A stretch of DNA of 64,000 nucleotides from Hermatobates lingyangjiaoensis (lineage: Eukaryota > Arthropoda > Insecta > Hemiptera > Hermatobatidae), in assembly GCA_026182355.1 (NCBI GenBank), contig JAPFBL010000034.1, forward strand, positions 3,108,501-3,172,500, given 5' to 3'. Both the position numbers and the translations under genes were made by a program. Below are positions 11,486-21,081 of the stretch, one piece after another; position 1 is the first letter of the stretch; the number at the start of each line of letters is the position of its first letter. Under the pieces are notes generated by a model. The model saw only the letters and a program-made list of their open reading frames with translations, was not told the DNA's origin and made no database searches.

Positions 11486-11680
11486 CCTAACTCGGTCATC
11501 GCCCTCCTTTCTTACTAATTTAAAAAAATTATCTATATTCTTAAAACTAGGAATTCCATTGAAGTCATTACTTTGTACATTTAAACTAGGTAACAAGTCT
11601 TTAATCTACAGAGCTTCTAAGATTTTAAGTATATTGAAATCGCTATTAACATGTAGGATGGTAATACCCTCAACCAGGTT
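11486..11680 (-). pseudogene. PLE GIY-YIG endonuclease C-terminal fragment
   Basis: The minus strand reads LKILEAL, then a stop, then IKDLLPSLN and about 30 further residues to a TGA at about 11488. The motif matches ALYIKDLNPSIN at 14700-14740 and KKPSLN at about 19650. All resemble the end of the GIY-YIG endonuclease of Penelope-like elements, where E-x-L-Y-I precedes P-S-L-N. The in-frame TAG replaces the tyrosine seen in the other copy, so this one is dead. Confidence 0.6.
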
Positions 11681-11722
11681 CTGCCTGTGTTTATTTAGTG
11701 TTTCAGCCTTCTGAATGTCATA

Positions 11723-12595
11723 TATATATAATTACGAGTTCCAAATTAAAAAGAAAACTATAATCAGTTATACAAATTTAAGTTGTAAAAAATTGATCAT
11801 CTATATAAAAAGATTAAATTTCTTATAATAAAGATGATTTATTTATTTAAAGTTTAGTCTTTTTTTAATATTATTCTAGACTAACTCTATATTGGATGAC
11901 AAAGTGACCAGTTTATGTTGAAATAATTATACTCCATAAAGCTATATAGATCACTGAACACAACTTTGTATAGAACTGAGTAATAGGCTGCAGGGTTCAG
12001 GCAATTACCAAATTACCACAACATAGACGATATTATCGGGAATTAATTGCCCTCTATCGCCGCCTAGACGTCCAATAATACCCAACAAATATACATTAAT
12101 CTCCTGCTTTCTGTTAATTTGGTCAATATTAACGAAGTATTGCAACCGTTTATAATTTCATGTTTTCACTGAGAATTCCTTTAACAATATATATTGAAGA
12201 GATGGGGTGCTTCTGTCTTTTAATAATAATATATTTACATGCTGTTTGCTAGCCGAGCAGGACATATCTTTTTCTTCTTCCTCTTCTACTGATGGCTACG
12301 AGGACGAAATATTGAGGTGAATTCTATATTGTTTCAACGTGTTCCTTCTCTGAAAGTATTCGTTGCAGTTCTCGAGGTCTGCTATTAAATTTATACATAA
12401 ACGCCCTATACTTATTGACGTAATTATAAATACGTCAATATAAGCACATATTCAACACAAGGCTAAATAGACGCGACTCAGGTAATAACAGCAACCCCTT
12501 AGGTCACTCACACCCCCAGCTTTGAACAAACAACCTTAATCCCTCTGATTGACTTTAATTTGCTTATATAAAAGGAAAAAAGCAAGCAAGAATCT
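11723..12595. other. Non-coding stretch
   Basis: No gene recognised. Around 12290 there is a CTGATGG...GACGAAATATTG relic that may be an old ribozyme. Confidence 0.5.
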
Positions 12596-12646
12596 TTCTC
12601 GTTCTGAAGATGGCTCTATAAAGGAGTTGAAACACGTTAACTTTGT
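12596..12646 (+). ncRNA. Hammerhead ribozyme motif, family L
   Basis: CTGAAGA 12604-12610, stem II formed by GGCTC with GAGTT (one wobble), GAAA 12629-12632, ACACGT as an imperfect stem III, then T. Stem I pairs GTT with AAC. It lies about 0.5 kb upstream of the first Ig exon in the same strand. Confidence 0.55.
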
Positions 12647-12706
12647 AGATACAAGGAAATTGTTATTTAGGAAGATAGAGAAACTTATAAAGAAGCAAGT
12701 TTCTGC

Positions 12707-12750
12707 CTGTTGTGTGTCTTCAAGATGAATAAGCAGAAGACACACAACAG
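12707..12750. repeat. Perfect 15 bp snapback hairpin
   Basis: CTGTTGTGTGTCTTC at 12707-12721 is exactly inverted at 12736-12750 with a 14 nt loop. Downstream on the minus strand (12822-12797) lies a damaged ribozyme-like TTGATGACGG...CCGTAAA, so this is probably the centre of a PLE foldback. Confidence 0.7.
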
Positions 12751-13097
12751 AATAGAAATACAGAAATAGATAGATGTACAAATACACATTTACGGTTTTT
12801 TCCCGTCATCAAGGATATAATTTGCATTAAATCAAGGCACATTTTCAAAGAGATTGTTGGAATCGCGTATACGCCCACGAGTAAAAGAATGTATGTTGAA
12901 GGTTTTTCTGCCACTGTATTTGATACAATCTCCACGAGACAGGCTTGTGAGGATGGTATTAATCAATATGGGACAAAGAAATTATCATACTAACACATTA
13001 ATATCTTGGTATTGATTTGTTGATTATAGGTAAACATTGAATAAACTTGTTGAATATGAATGATCATTTAATAGTGATGATATAATTTTGTTTACAG

Positions 13098-13252
13098 AAC
13101 GCAGCTACTGTACTCGAGCAACAGCACTGACTCTTTCTTGGAGGTAAAACATTTGGAAGTAGGTGACGAGGCAGTGTACAAATGTGAAATCACCTACATG
13201 GAGGTCAGAGAGGGCTGTCACGTCGTACAGTTTGTCAATCTCACCACCCTAA
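13098..13252 (+). CDS. Ig-superfamily exon, end of V-type domain (sidestep/nephrin-like)
   Basis: A 155 bp exon between a TTTGTTTACAG acceptor and a GTAAGT donor. It encodes 51 full codons, entering in phase 2 and leaving in phase 1. The peptide contains DEAVYKCEITY, the classic D-x-A-x-Y-x-C of an Ig V-set F strand, followed by an unusual extra cysteine (EVREGC) and a G strand ending QFVNLTTL. This C-terminal strand pattern suggests insect-type sidestep or nephrin-like cell-surface adhesion proteins, which work in axon guidance and cell recognition at the plasma membrane. The family is an inference from memory, the Ig fold is clear. It should be one of many exons; the upstream exons lie outside the window. 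Confidence 0.85.
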
Positions 13253-13564
13253 GTAAGTAACCTTCCACTGTTTTATTGTACAAGATACAGGTACTCATGT
13301 TTTCTTGAGCACCAATATAGATCGTTTGAGCGAGCTCAAATACTCATTTCTCAAGAAATCATATTTCAGCTTAGTCTCTCTTCCAATGTATTGGAAAACC
13401 ATATATCCCAAACCCCTTTATAAATGTAAAATAAAAAAAACATAACACCCAATCCATAATTCTTCAACAGCTTTGTGTATTAATAGCAGAAACATTTATT
13501 ATGTAACTTTTTAGGTTATACTATTTCGGAACAATTTCAAAAACAAATTAAAAGGGATTCCAAT

Positions 13565-13595
13565 TGATTTGATTGATTGATTGATTGATTGATTT
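13565..13595. repeat. (TTGA)n microsatellite
   Basis: About seven tandem copies of the tetranucleotide shortly downstream of the first Ig exon. Confidence 0.9.
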
Positions 13596-13984
13596 ACAAT
13601 TCAAGCCATTGAAAGATACACTGCACTTAGCTAAATTTTTATGATATAATTGTAATTTTAAAATAATTGCAATAATATTATTGTAAAAATAATAGTAACA
13701 TATGATCGTAATTTTTTAAATTCAAAATTTTACATGATAATTTGTTCTACCGTTATGCAGACCAATTGTTACATTATAAAAATGAATTAAGTTAACTCGT
13801 ACGCGTCACTATGGTAATGGTCTGCACAGGTTATTTATTATATAATAAAGAGGAAGTATTCGGTACAAACAAATCTATTGTGTAGTATGTAGGTAAAATA
13901 AAATGTCTTATAACATGTAAATTATTTTTATAACACTTTTTATTTTGTATAATTAATGGGGAAAATTTATATATATATATATAT

Positions 13985-14133
13985 ATTTCACATAAACACA
14001 CGAAATAACAATCAATGATCAAACCACAACAAAGAAGACCGCTTGTTACGGTTGAAAGATCTTAGTCTTGTTTTCTCATTTCATATTTTGATTAGATCAT
14101 TTATTGTTATTTCACGTATTTTTGTGAAATAAT
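13985..14133. mobile_element. Truncated family A foldback
   Basis: A reversed family A tail (TTTCACATAAACACACG) is followed by a forward ribozyme 3' half from GAAGACCGC to AGATCTTAGTC and its tail. CTGAC of the core is missing, so the motif is not a complete ribozyme. A TA run precedes it. Confidence 0.6.
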
Positions 14134-14145
14134 TTTGTTTATATA

Positions 14146-14323
14146 TATTAGTATAGGTTGGCAGCAAATCTTCTTGGAGGCATATTTTGTTGAAATGTAC
14201 CACAGCTTCGGTATTAACGACTTTCAAACTAAGCTGTTCCAGTCTCCTGACAGTCTTACGAATATAAGATGGTAATTCCCAAATGAGTTGTCCAAAGGAC
14301 ATTAAGACACTTTTTTGAAACAC
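14146..14323 (-). pseudogene. PLE ORF N-terminal fragment
   Basis: Opens with ATG at 14323. Residues include QLIWELP, then RRLEQLSLKVVNTEA, then [16 protein letters not shown], and the frame enters ATATAT. It closely resembles 20595-20750 (RRIESLSLKIVNAE, then CLKEDLLPIYSN). The conserved position of the break, just after the LLPxYTN motif, recurs in several copies. Confidence 0.55.
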
Positions 14324-14399
14324 TTTAATAGATATGAAGAATTCAAATACAATTGAAAACTAACATCACATGTAAAGAATATAACATAACTTACAAGAG

Positions 14400-14449
14400 C
14401 ATTGTACACTAGCTTTCGACTAATCTATAGTCATCGTCAGGTTGGCTCT
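14400..14449 (-). ncRNA. Hammerhead ribozyme motif, family F
   Basis: Minus-strand CTGACGA at 14440-14434, stem II GACTA/TAGTC, GAAA at 14417-14414, self-complementary AGCT, then A, a permitted cleavage base. Stem I is weak (AC with GT). Confidence 0.7.
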
Positions 14450-14604
14450 TTAAACATTTTTGAAAATTTTGAAATTTTAAATTTTATTTAAAAAACAATG
14501 AAACAATTTAAACAATTTTTAAATAAACTAAAGAATATAAATGAAAGTTAGCAGGTCCAAACAAGTTACTAGATAGAAAACAGTTTGTCATCCTGTCGTA
14601 GGTC

Positions 14605-14730
14605 AATTAATTAGCATCCCTAATCTTCTTGTAACTGTTTTCAAAAAATTTCATGCTTGGTATTATACCCATATCGCATGTCTGGCCATTAATTGAGGGA
14701 TTTAAATCTTTGATATATAAAGCTTTGATA

Positions 14731-14740
<10 letters not shown>
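14605..14740 (-). pseudogene. PLE GIY-YIG endonuclease C-terminal fragment
   Basis: The minus strand encodes ALYIKDLNPSINGQ and about 28 more residues to a stop (frame ends IRDAN). It matches the 11486-11680 copy and the 19417-19690 copy. Upstream it dissolves into TA repeat, so the catalytic GIY-YIG part is missing. Confidence 0.6.
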
Positions 14741-14762
<22 letters not shown>

Positions 14763-14764
14763 AA
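14741..14764. repeat. (TA)n microsatellite
   Basis: TA run between the permuted unit and the next family A foldback. Confidence 0.9.
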
Positions 14765-14828
14765 AAGATTTCACATAAACACGTGAAACAACAATCAATG
14801 ATCAAACCACAATAAGAAATGGGAAAAC

Positions 14829-14877
14829 AAGACTAAGATCTTTCAACCGTAACAAGCGGTCTTCGTCAGTTCGGTTT
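14829..14877 (-). ncRNA. Hammerhead ribozyme motif, family A
   Basis: Minus-strand CTGACGA at 14869-14863 and GAAA at 14844-14841, AGATCT stem III, T cleavage base. The upstream half of stem I is altered by the foldback centre. Confidence 0.6.
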
Positions 14878-14928
14878 TTGACTCTGACGAAGACTGCTTG
14901 TTACGGTTGAAAGATCTTAGTCTTGTTT
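14875..14928 (+). ncRNA. Hammerhead ribozyme motif, family A
   Basis: CTGACGA 14884-14890, GAAA 14909-14912, AGATCT stem III, T cleavage base, GACT/AGTC stem I. Confidence 0.75.
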
Positions 14929-14955
14929 TCCCATTTCTTATTGTGGTTTGATCAT

Positions 14956-14957
<2 letters not shown>

Positions 14958-14993
<36 letters not shown>

Positions 14994-15001
14994 TATATAT
15001 C
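14958..15001. repeat. (TA)n microsatellite
   Basis: TA run between the family A foldback and the family H snapback. Confidence 0.9.
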
Positions 15002-15004
15002 AAA

Positions 15005-15049
15005 GTCAACTGGCCGATATAAACTGGCCGTTTATATCGGCCAGTTGAC
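15005..15049. repeat. Perfect 20 bp snapback hairpin
   Basis: Arms 15005-15024 and 15030-15049 are exact reverse complements with a 5 nt loop (TGGCC). The right arm continues into the family H element; the left arm stops after 20 bp at the TA run. It has the look of a self-primed end. Confidence 0.85.
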
Positions 15050-15102
15050 ACATTTACGTCTCCGTTCCTTCATTCCTTCTCCTTTTTATTTCCTTTTTTT
15101 TT

Positions 15103-15147
15103 CTTCTCTCCTGAAGACGGCAAGACGCCGAAATTATCGAGATTCGT
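15103..15147 (+). ncRNA. Hammerhead ribozyme motif, family H
   Basis: CTGAAGA 15111-15117, stem II GGC/GCC with AAGAC loop, GAAA 15130-15133, near-palindromic ATTAT, then C. Stem I pairs TCTC with GAGA exactly. A decayed relative is at 50220. Confidence 0.75.
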
Positions 15148-15179
15148 GAGTGATAGTCCTTTTTCTTGTGTTCTCTAGC

Positions 15180-16397
15180 TGTAACTTTAATTATATATTC
15201 TTCGAATATATATATATAAAAACTGATGAAAAGTAATTTGTCCTTCCTTTATGTGATGCAGTGTATTTTGTTAGATTTTGTTTTGCCTGGTAAATTGTAA
15301 ACAGTTTTTTGTCTGTTGAGTTAATAATTTTCCCTTTTACACCAGTATCATTTTAATCATGAACGCAAGAGCCGTATTAGGCTGTTATAACTGACGATGT
15401 AATATCAATATGGATTCTATATTTGCGTCTTAGTAATTGACGTCATTAAGGCTTGCACATGCATGGATTCGTGGACTAGTATAATTGGGTTTATTTGGGG
15501 GAACAGTGAAGGCTCACCGAGCTGTAGAGGAATGCGGGCGGACAGGGCGTGTAAGCTGTAACAAGCCTATGAAAGGTGATTGCACCCCCGGGCTCTGCTT
15601 GATTTAGCTGTTTTTCTCCACCCCCCCGCAGCCCTTACTTTACTTTTCCTTTCTTCATCAGCTGATTGAGTTAGAGGGCAAGGCAAGAACCCACCCCCAT
15701 CTCGAGCCGCTTGTCTTAAGGAGTCCACTGATTGGCTTTGCGATCTTATCAACATTCTTCATAGCTTCCATCCCTTCATTTAATATACGACCTACTTTCC
15801 TCCTTTAAAAGCTTCTCAGCTGTCGACTTTATCTGAATGAACCAAAAAGTCCTAATTTAATAACAACTTTAACCATTTTTTTTTATTAATAAATTCTATA
15901 TCGCCATCACTAAAAAAGAAACATTTTTCTTTTACTTGAAAACAGTTCACCTTCACCTGTACTATGCATCCAAAATATTGTTTAGCTTCCCTAACATACA
16001 GACGAGTTGCTATATATGATGATAAGCTCTCACTATATACCATTGAAAATCAATAATTTCTTCCATTAGCTTATTTTTGCTTATTAACAAATTAGCATGA
16101 CTGTCCACAAAATATATTTTCCATTAGTGTACATAAAATAAATATTAATTATATTGGGATCAACAATTTATATTTTATCCAAATTCTTCGACCATCATTA
16201 CTGAATAGTTTTACACATAGTGGTAGAAATATGTTCTTATAAAGATAAAATATTGAAAGAAAAGCTCCCTCAACATATTGCAGTTTGATAGAATGGCATT
16301 AGAAAAAGATCGTCTTGAAGTGCTTAGATGTTAAAAGGTTTTACAAAAACAAGAATTTTCTTAGAACTGTGTTTGTTAGTATCTTGATATGGAAAAA
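15180..16397. other. Non-coding stretch with a GC-richer island
   Basis: The island at about 15480-15790 stands out from the AT-rich surroundings; no ORF with a known domain. The rest shows nothing recognisable. Confidence 0.5.
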
Positions 16398-17626
16398 TGT
16401 TGTCTATTGGTTCGGACCGTGGTGGTATCGGTAAATATTGTTTACATCGTTGTATATTGGTTAGGACTCTGCAGTTGTCGGTATCATATTGTATAAAGCA
16501 TTGTCTATTGGTTAGGACCCTGGTGTTGTCGGTATCATATTGTATAAGCATTGTCTATTGGTTAGGACCCTGGTGTTGTCGGTATCATATTGTATAAAGC
16601 ATTGTCTATTGGTTAGGACTCTGTTGTTGTTAGTATCATATTGTATAAAGCATTGTCTATTGGTTAGGACCCTGGTGTTTCGGTATCATATTGTATAAAG
16701 CATTGTCTATTGGTTAGGACCCTGGTTATGTCAGTATCATATTGTATAAAGCATTGTCTATTGGTTAGGACCCTGGTTATATCAGTATCATATTGTATAA
16801 AGCATTGTCTATTGGTTAGGACCCTGGTGTTGTCGGTATCATATTGTATAAAGCATTGTCTATTGGTTAGGACCCTGGTGTTGTCGGTATCATATTGTAT
16901 AAGCATTGTCTATTGGTTAGGACCCTGGTGTTGTCGGTATCATATTGTATAAAGCATTGTCTATTGGTTAGGACTCTGTTGTTGTTAGTATCATATTGTA
17001 TAAAGCATTGTCTATTGGTTAGGACCCTGGTGTTTCGGTATCATATTGTATAAAGCATTGTCTATTGGTTAGGACTCTGTTGTTGTTAGTATCATATTGT
17101 ATAAAGCATTGTCTATTGGTTTGGACCCTGGTGTTGTCGGTATCATATTGTATAAAGCATTGTCTATTGGTTAGGACCCTGGTTATGTCAGTATCATATT
17201 GTATAAAGCATTGTCTATTGGTTAGGACCCTGGTGTTATCGGTATCATATTGTATAAAGCATTGTCTATTGGTTAGGACTTTGTTGTTGTTAGTATCATA
17301 TTGTATAAAGCATTGTCTATTGGTTTGGACCCTGGTGTTTCGGTATCATATTGTATAAAGCATTGTCTATTGGTTAGGACCCTGGTGTTGTCGGTATCAT
17401 ATTGTATAAAGCATTGTCTATTGGTTAGGACCCTGGTGTTGTCGGTATCATATTGTATAAAGCATTGTCTATTGGTTAGGACTCTGGTGTTGTTGGTATC
17501 ATATTTTATAAAGCATTGTCTACTAGTTAAGACTCTGGTGATGTCGGTAACGTATTGTATAATGCATTGTCTATTGGTTAGGACTCTGGTGTTGTCGGTC
17601 TCCTATTGTATAAAGCATTGTGTATT
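16398..17626 (+). repeat. 51 bp minisatellite, about 24 copies
   Basis: The unit includes TTGGTTAGGACCCTGGTGTT and TCATATTGTATAAAGC. Typical spacing is 51 bp, with some 48-50 bp variants. Variant units (GACTCTGTTGTTGTTAG, CTGGTTATGTCAG) recur in the same order, which points to higher-order duplication inside the array. Since 51 is divisible by three, repetitive ORFs of 17-residue units appear on both strands; I read them as by-products. Confidence 0.95.
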
Positions 17627-18486
17627 TGTATATTGAAAAAGCATATATTTTCCTTGTAGCTTTAAACAGAAGTCCTATTATTAGTAAGATTAGTTCTTGA
17701 AAGGTGTTTTGTAAAATGGATTGCCTGTTAATTTCAAACTTACGCATAATCGATATAATACGCAATGATTTTCTTGATTACAGTTTGTTTTTATCATAAG
17801 CATTTGCTGTTGGTGATATGATATTGTAAAAGCGCTTCCTATTGGCTGCCTGCTCATGCACTTGACTTGACAGCTCTGTTTTGGGGTTGTAATATATGCA
17901 TTATAAGCAGCAGGCTGGTAGACTGCTAAGCGGATCCAAGTTGAAGAGGTCTTAGAGTATCCTCCCAACTGCCGATAAGCCCCCCACCCACGCACTGCAT
18001 CCCGGGCAAAACTTCACTCTCTCAAACTCCTCTGCTTACTCTCAACATTTTACATAAATTCACTCTAATGAATAACTTCCCATCACTTATTTAAAAAAAA
18101 ATAAGAGCATCTTATAATTTCTAAAAAAATATTTCAAGCTTAAATAAGTGTTAAAAATCATTTATTAAAATCTACAAAATTATTAAAGTAAATGATTCGC
18201 CTCATATCTACAGTGATATTATTAGTACAAATTTTGAAATCAAACGGTTCAACTAAAAGAAAATTAGTTAAGTTCAATTTTCATTTCTATCTGAAATTAT
18301 TTGATATTATCTGAAGTTGAAATAAAAATTATCAAGAGTGTCATGTGTTAAAAAACAGTTTGAAAAAGTAAGCAACTGTTATTTTTTTTCTGCATTAACA
18401 ACAGTTTTTTCTTCACACTGTTATAAAGTGTAAAAACGTGATCCATTTAATAAAGAACATTACATTTTGTTATTTCCAAACAGAAA
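17627..18486. other. Non-coding stretch with a GC-richer island
   Basis: Island at about 17850-18010, then AT-rich sequence. The end of this island (TTTTACATAAATTCACTCT) resembles the end of the island at 32640-32880. Confidence 0.5.
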
Positions 18487-18489
18487 TTT

Positions 18490-18569
<80 letters not shown>

Positions 18570-18580
18570 TATATATATCA
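18487..18580. repeat. (CT)n and (TA)n compound microsatellite
   Basis: CT run at 18487-18531 followed by TA-rich sequence to 18580, at the left edge of a large PLE foldback. Confidence 0.9.
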
Positions 18581-18589
18581 CATTAAAAT

Positions 18590-18695
18590 TAACTGCAGTC
18601 TCAGTATTCACGATCTTAAGACTGAGAGATTCGATCCTACGAACTAACCTCCTGCTAACAGGGTTCAACTGGAAAAGGAGTTGGCCAAGTGACAT
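18590..18695 (-). pseudogene. PLE ORF N-terminal fragment, left arm
   Basis: The minus strand starts MSLGQLLFQLNPVSRR and continues through ESLSLKIVNTETAVNF before meeting TA-rich sequence. It lacks the CLKEDLLP motif kept in the right arm, so the left arm is shorter at this edge. Confidence 0.55.
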
Positions 18696-19254
18696 GTTAA
18701 ATTAAAATCGATGACTCATGCTTAGTCATTGCTATAAATAGATTAAAAGGATAGTACAGGTTAATGTAAAGAGAAGGTTAAAGGTCAATAATGAACAAGA
18801 AACAAGCGGTTAGAATAAAAGAGTTGAAAGTCCAAGAAATTCAAGAAAGGCCAAGTGACATGTTAAGTTAAACTCGATGACTCATGCTTAGTCATTGCTA
18901 TAAATAGATTAAAATCGATGACTCATGCTTAGTCATTGCTAAAAATAGATTAAAAGGATAGTACAGGTTAATATAAAGAGAAGGTTAAAGGTCAACGTAT
19001 AACTGGACTAATAGAGAATAAATAGATTAAGAAAATTAATAATAATAAATAATAATAATAATGTTAATAATAAATAATAATAATAATAATTAAGATTAAT
19101 AGTAAACTAGAAAAGATATATTAAATAACGAGTTGAAAGAGAGTAAGAATTAAAAGGGAAGGTATAGTTAGTTAGAAAAAGAAAGAAAAGTTTATAGTTA
19201 GTTAGTTATAACGAAAAGAAGAATAATAATAATAAATATAAGAAAAGTAAACGT

Positions 19255-19310
19255 ATTGAGTGCGCAAGCTTTCGACAACACAGATGTCATCGACGGCGAA
19301 GTTGTTCCTA
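19255..19310 (-). ncRNA. Ribozyme-like motif, core damaged
   Basis: On the minus strand a GACA...TGTC stem precedes GAAA (19273-19270), AGCT and T, as in other families, but the first core reads TCGATGA rather than CTGATGA. It is probably a mutated hammerhead. Confidence 0.4.
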
Positions 19311-19416
19311 GGAGATCCAGGACGCAAAAGGCATAGGGAAGGGAAAGCAGGCAAGTAGTGGGGGTAAGGGGAGTGGGGTAAGGGGGGTGGGGGAGCCACT
19401 GGAGAACAGCTGCAGA

Positions 19417-19690
19417 TCACCTGATGCCGGAGGCCGACTCGCGCCGAGCAGCCTCGGGAATACCGACCGCAGGCCGAGCGCCCGCCCTCACACCACTCTC
19501 CGGTCCACCAGTCCGAGTCACCAGATCAACTGAGCCACTATTATCAGCAGCACTATGTGGCGCTACACTCAGTCCGGTATCCCGCTGCACTTCACCGCTT
19601 ACTGCCATACTCCTCATGCTGGGAATGACGAACATGTCTACCATCTGGCAGTTAAGGGAAGGCTTCTTAGACCTAATTAGGTAGCGCCTA
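19417..19690 (-). pseudogene. PLE endonuclease C-terminal fragment, left arm and centre
   Basis: The minus strand encodes SKKPSLNCQMVDMFVIPSM followed by a Pro/Gly/Ala/Arg-rich tail ending ESASGIR and a stop at 19417. KPSLN matches the other C-terminal fragments. The GC-rich tail is unlike the AT-rich surroundings. Only the left copy includes the KPSLN segment; the right arm starts within the tail. Confidence 0.55.
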
Positions 19691-19989
19691 ATTAGTAGTA
19701 TTAGTAGTATTAGTGTAGCGCCACATAGTGCTGCTGATAATAGTGGCTCAGTTGATCTGGTGACTCGGACTGGTGGACCGGAGAGTGGTGTGAGGGCGGG
19801 CGCTCGGCCTGCGGTCGGTATTCCCGAGGCTGCTCGGCGCGAGTCGGCCTCCGGCATCAGGTGATCTGCAGCTGTTCTCCAGTTGGGCTCCCCCACCCCC
19901 CTTACCCCCACTCCCTTACCCCCACTACTTGCCTGCTTTCCCTTCCCTATGCCTTTTGCGTCCTGGATCTCCTAGGAACAACTTCGCCC

Positions 19990-20035
19990 GTCGATGACAT
20001 CTGTGATGTCGAAAGCTTGCGCACTCAATACGTTT
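19990..20035 (+). ncRNA. Ribozyme-like motif, core damaged
   Basis: Right-arm copy: TCGATGA, GACATC hairpin, GTC GAAA, AGCT, T. Same altered core as the left arm, so the change predates the inversion or is normal for this family. Confidence 0.4.
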
Positions 20036-20594
20036 ACTTTTCTTATATTTATTATTATTATTCTTCTTTTCGTTATAACTAACTAACTATAAACTTTTCT
20101 TTCTTTTTTTTTTTTTTAATTACTATACCTTCCCTTTTAATTCTTACTCTCTTTCAACTCGTTATTTAATATATCTTTTCTAGTTTACTATTAATCTTAA
20201 TTATTATTATTATTATTTATTATTAACATTATTATTATTATTATTATTATTAATTTTCTTAATCTATTTATTCTCTATTAGTCCAGTTATACCGTTGACC
20301 TTTAACCTTCTCTTTATATTAACCTGTACTATCCTTTTAATCTATTTTTAGCAATGACTAAGCATGAGTCATCGATTTTAATCTATTTATAGCAATGACT
20401 AAGCATGAGTCATCGAGTTTAACTTAACATGTCACTTGGCCTTTCTTGAATTTCTTGGACTTTCAACTCTTTTATTCTAACCGCTTGTTTCTTGTTCATT
20501 ATTGACCTTTAACCTTCTCTTTACATTAACCTGTACTATCCTTTTAATCTATTTATAGCAATGACTAAGCATGAGTCATCGATTTTAATTTAAC

Positions 20595-20750
20595 ATGTCA
20601 CTTGGCCAACTCCTTTTCCAGTTGAACCCTGTTAGCAGGAGGTTAGTTCGTAGGATCGAATCTCTCAGTCTTAAGATCGTGAATGCCGAGACTGCGGTTA
20701 ATTTTAATGATACTTGTTTAAAAGAAGATCTGCTGCCTATTTATTCCAAT
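20595..20750 (+). pseudogene. PLE ORF N-terminal fragment, right arm
   Basis: ATG at 20595. Residues MSLGQLLFQLNPVSRR, then RRIESLSLKIVNAE, then FNDTCLKEDLLPIYSN, then Ile-Tyr repeats from the TA tract. This is the most complete N-terminal fragment in the window. The frame has no known domain; identity as the PLE N-terminus rests on the shared layout of four loci. Confidence 0.55.
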
Positions 20751-20774
20751 ATATATATATATATATATATATAT
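20748..20774. repeat. (TA)n microsatellite
   Basis: TA run replacing the expected continuation of the PLE ORF; a family C element starts immediately after it. Confidence 0.9.
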
Positions 20775-20831
20775 TGGACAACACTGTTTGGTCTCCACAG
20801 GCGCTTCAATAGTGCGTTTGGTGTCCCTTAT

Positions 20832-20876
20832 TCAACTCTCCTGATGACAGCTCAACCGAAAATTATAAAAACCCTA
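20832..20876 (+). ncRNA. Hammerhead ribozyme motif, family C
   Basis: CTGATGA 20841-20847 and GAAA 20858-20861 with an AATT stem III, then A. Stem II is weakened (GCT opposite ACC) relative to GGT/ACC at 43048, and the downstream stem I has diverged, so this copy is probably inactive. Confidence 0.45.
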
Positions 20877-20896
20877 AGTGACTTGGGATTTGACTG

Positions 20897-20965
20897 TGTC
20901 GAAGACGACTTTGAAGGTTGAAAGCTCTTAGTCTTGTTTTCCCCTTTTGTAATGTAGTTTTAACA
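20897..20965 (+). pseudogene. Decayed family A ribozyme and tail
   Basis: GAAGACGACTTTGAAGG, then TTGAAAGCTCTTAGTC and the family A tail. CTGACGA is lost. Confidence 0.45.
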
Positions 20966-21081
20966 TTGATTGTTATTTCAAGTGTTTTTATGAATTCTTG
21001 TTTTATATATATATATATAGTCTTCTCCCACTCTTCTCAAGCCCCCACGATATGTTTTCTGCATCTAGTGTTTCAGCTGAG

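Larger units (their letters stand above)
11222..11722 (-). mobile_element. Family E PLE 3' segment between inverted ends
   Basis: About 35 bp ends (containing GACATTCAGAAGGCTGAAAC) are inverted at 11222-11256 and 11687-11721. On the minus strand the order is C-terminal endonuclease fragment, GC-richer 3' UTR, ribozyme, tail. It lacks the reverse transcriptase. Confidence 0.6.
14146..14765 (-). mobile_element. Permuted PLE unit: C-terminus, ribozyme, N-terminus
   Basis: On the minus strand the order is TA tract, endonuclease C-terminal fragment (14740-14605), UTR, family F ribozyme (about 14440), 5' UTR, N-terminal ORF fragment (14323-14146), TA tract. This is the junction expected between tandem PLE copies or across a closed circle, with the reverse transcriptase region missing. 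Both breakpoints are in TA-rich coding sequence. Confidence 0.6.
14767..14959. mobile_element. Family A head-to-head foldback with two intact ribozymes
   Basis: Nearly symmetrical inverted copies separated only by a few bases, each with an unbroken ribozyme core, bounded on both sides by TA runs. Confidence 0.8.
18588..20697. mobile_element. Large PLE foldback carrying two permuted units
   Basis: The left arm (18588-19567) and right arm (about 19712-20697) are inverted copies around a 144 bp centre. Read outward from the centre, each arm has an ORF C-terminal end, C-rich 3' UTR, ribozyme-like motif, 5' UTR with a tandem TGACTAAGCATGAGTCA repeat, then an N-terminal ORF fragment and a TA tract. 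The right arm has an extra copy of a roughly 130 bp block (20330-20460 against 20510-20600). Confidence 0.75.

Noticed and set aside
12797..12822. Minus-strand TTGATGACGG...CCGTAAA as a hammerhead
   Set aside because: Both cores are altered (TTGATGA and TAAA) and stem III is not palindromic; noted only as a relic.
12720..12935. Minus-strand 71-codon frame as a PLE endonuclease start (GVYAIP text)
   Set aside because: The short match is suggestive but the cysteine pair and following GIY-YIG residues are absent.
16398..17626. Possible CRISPR-like array or 17-residue repeat protein
   Set aside because: The whole unit is repeated without unique spacers, and the genome is animal. The frames are by-products of a 51 bp unit and are open on both strands.
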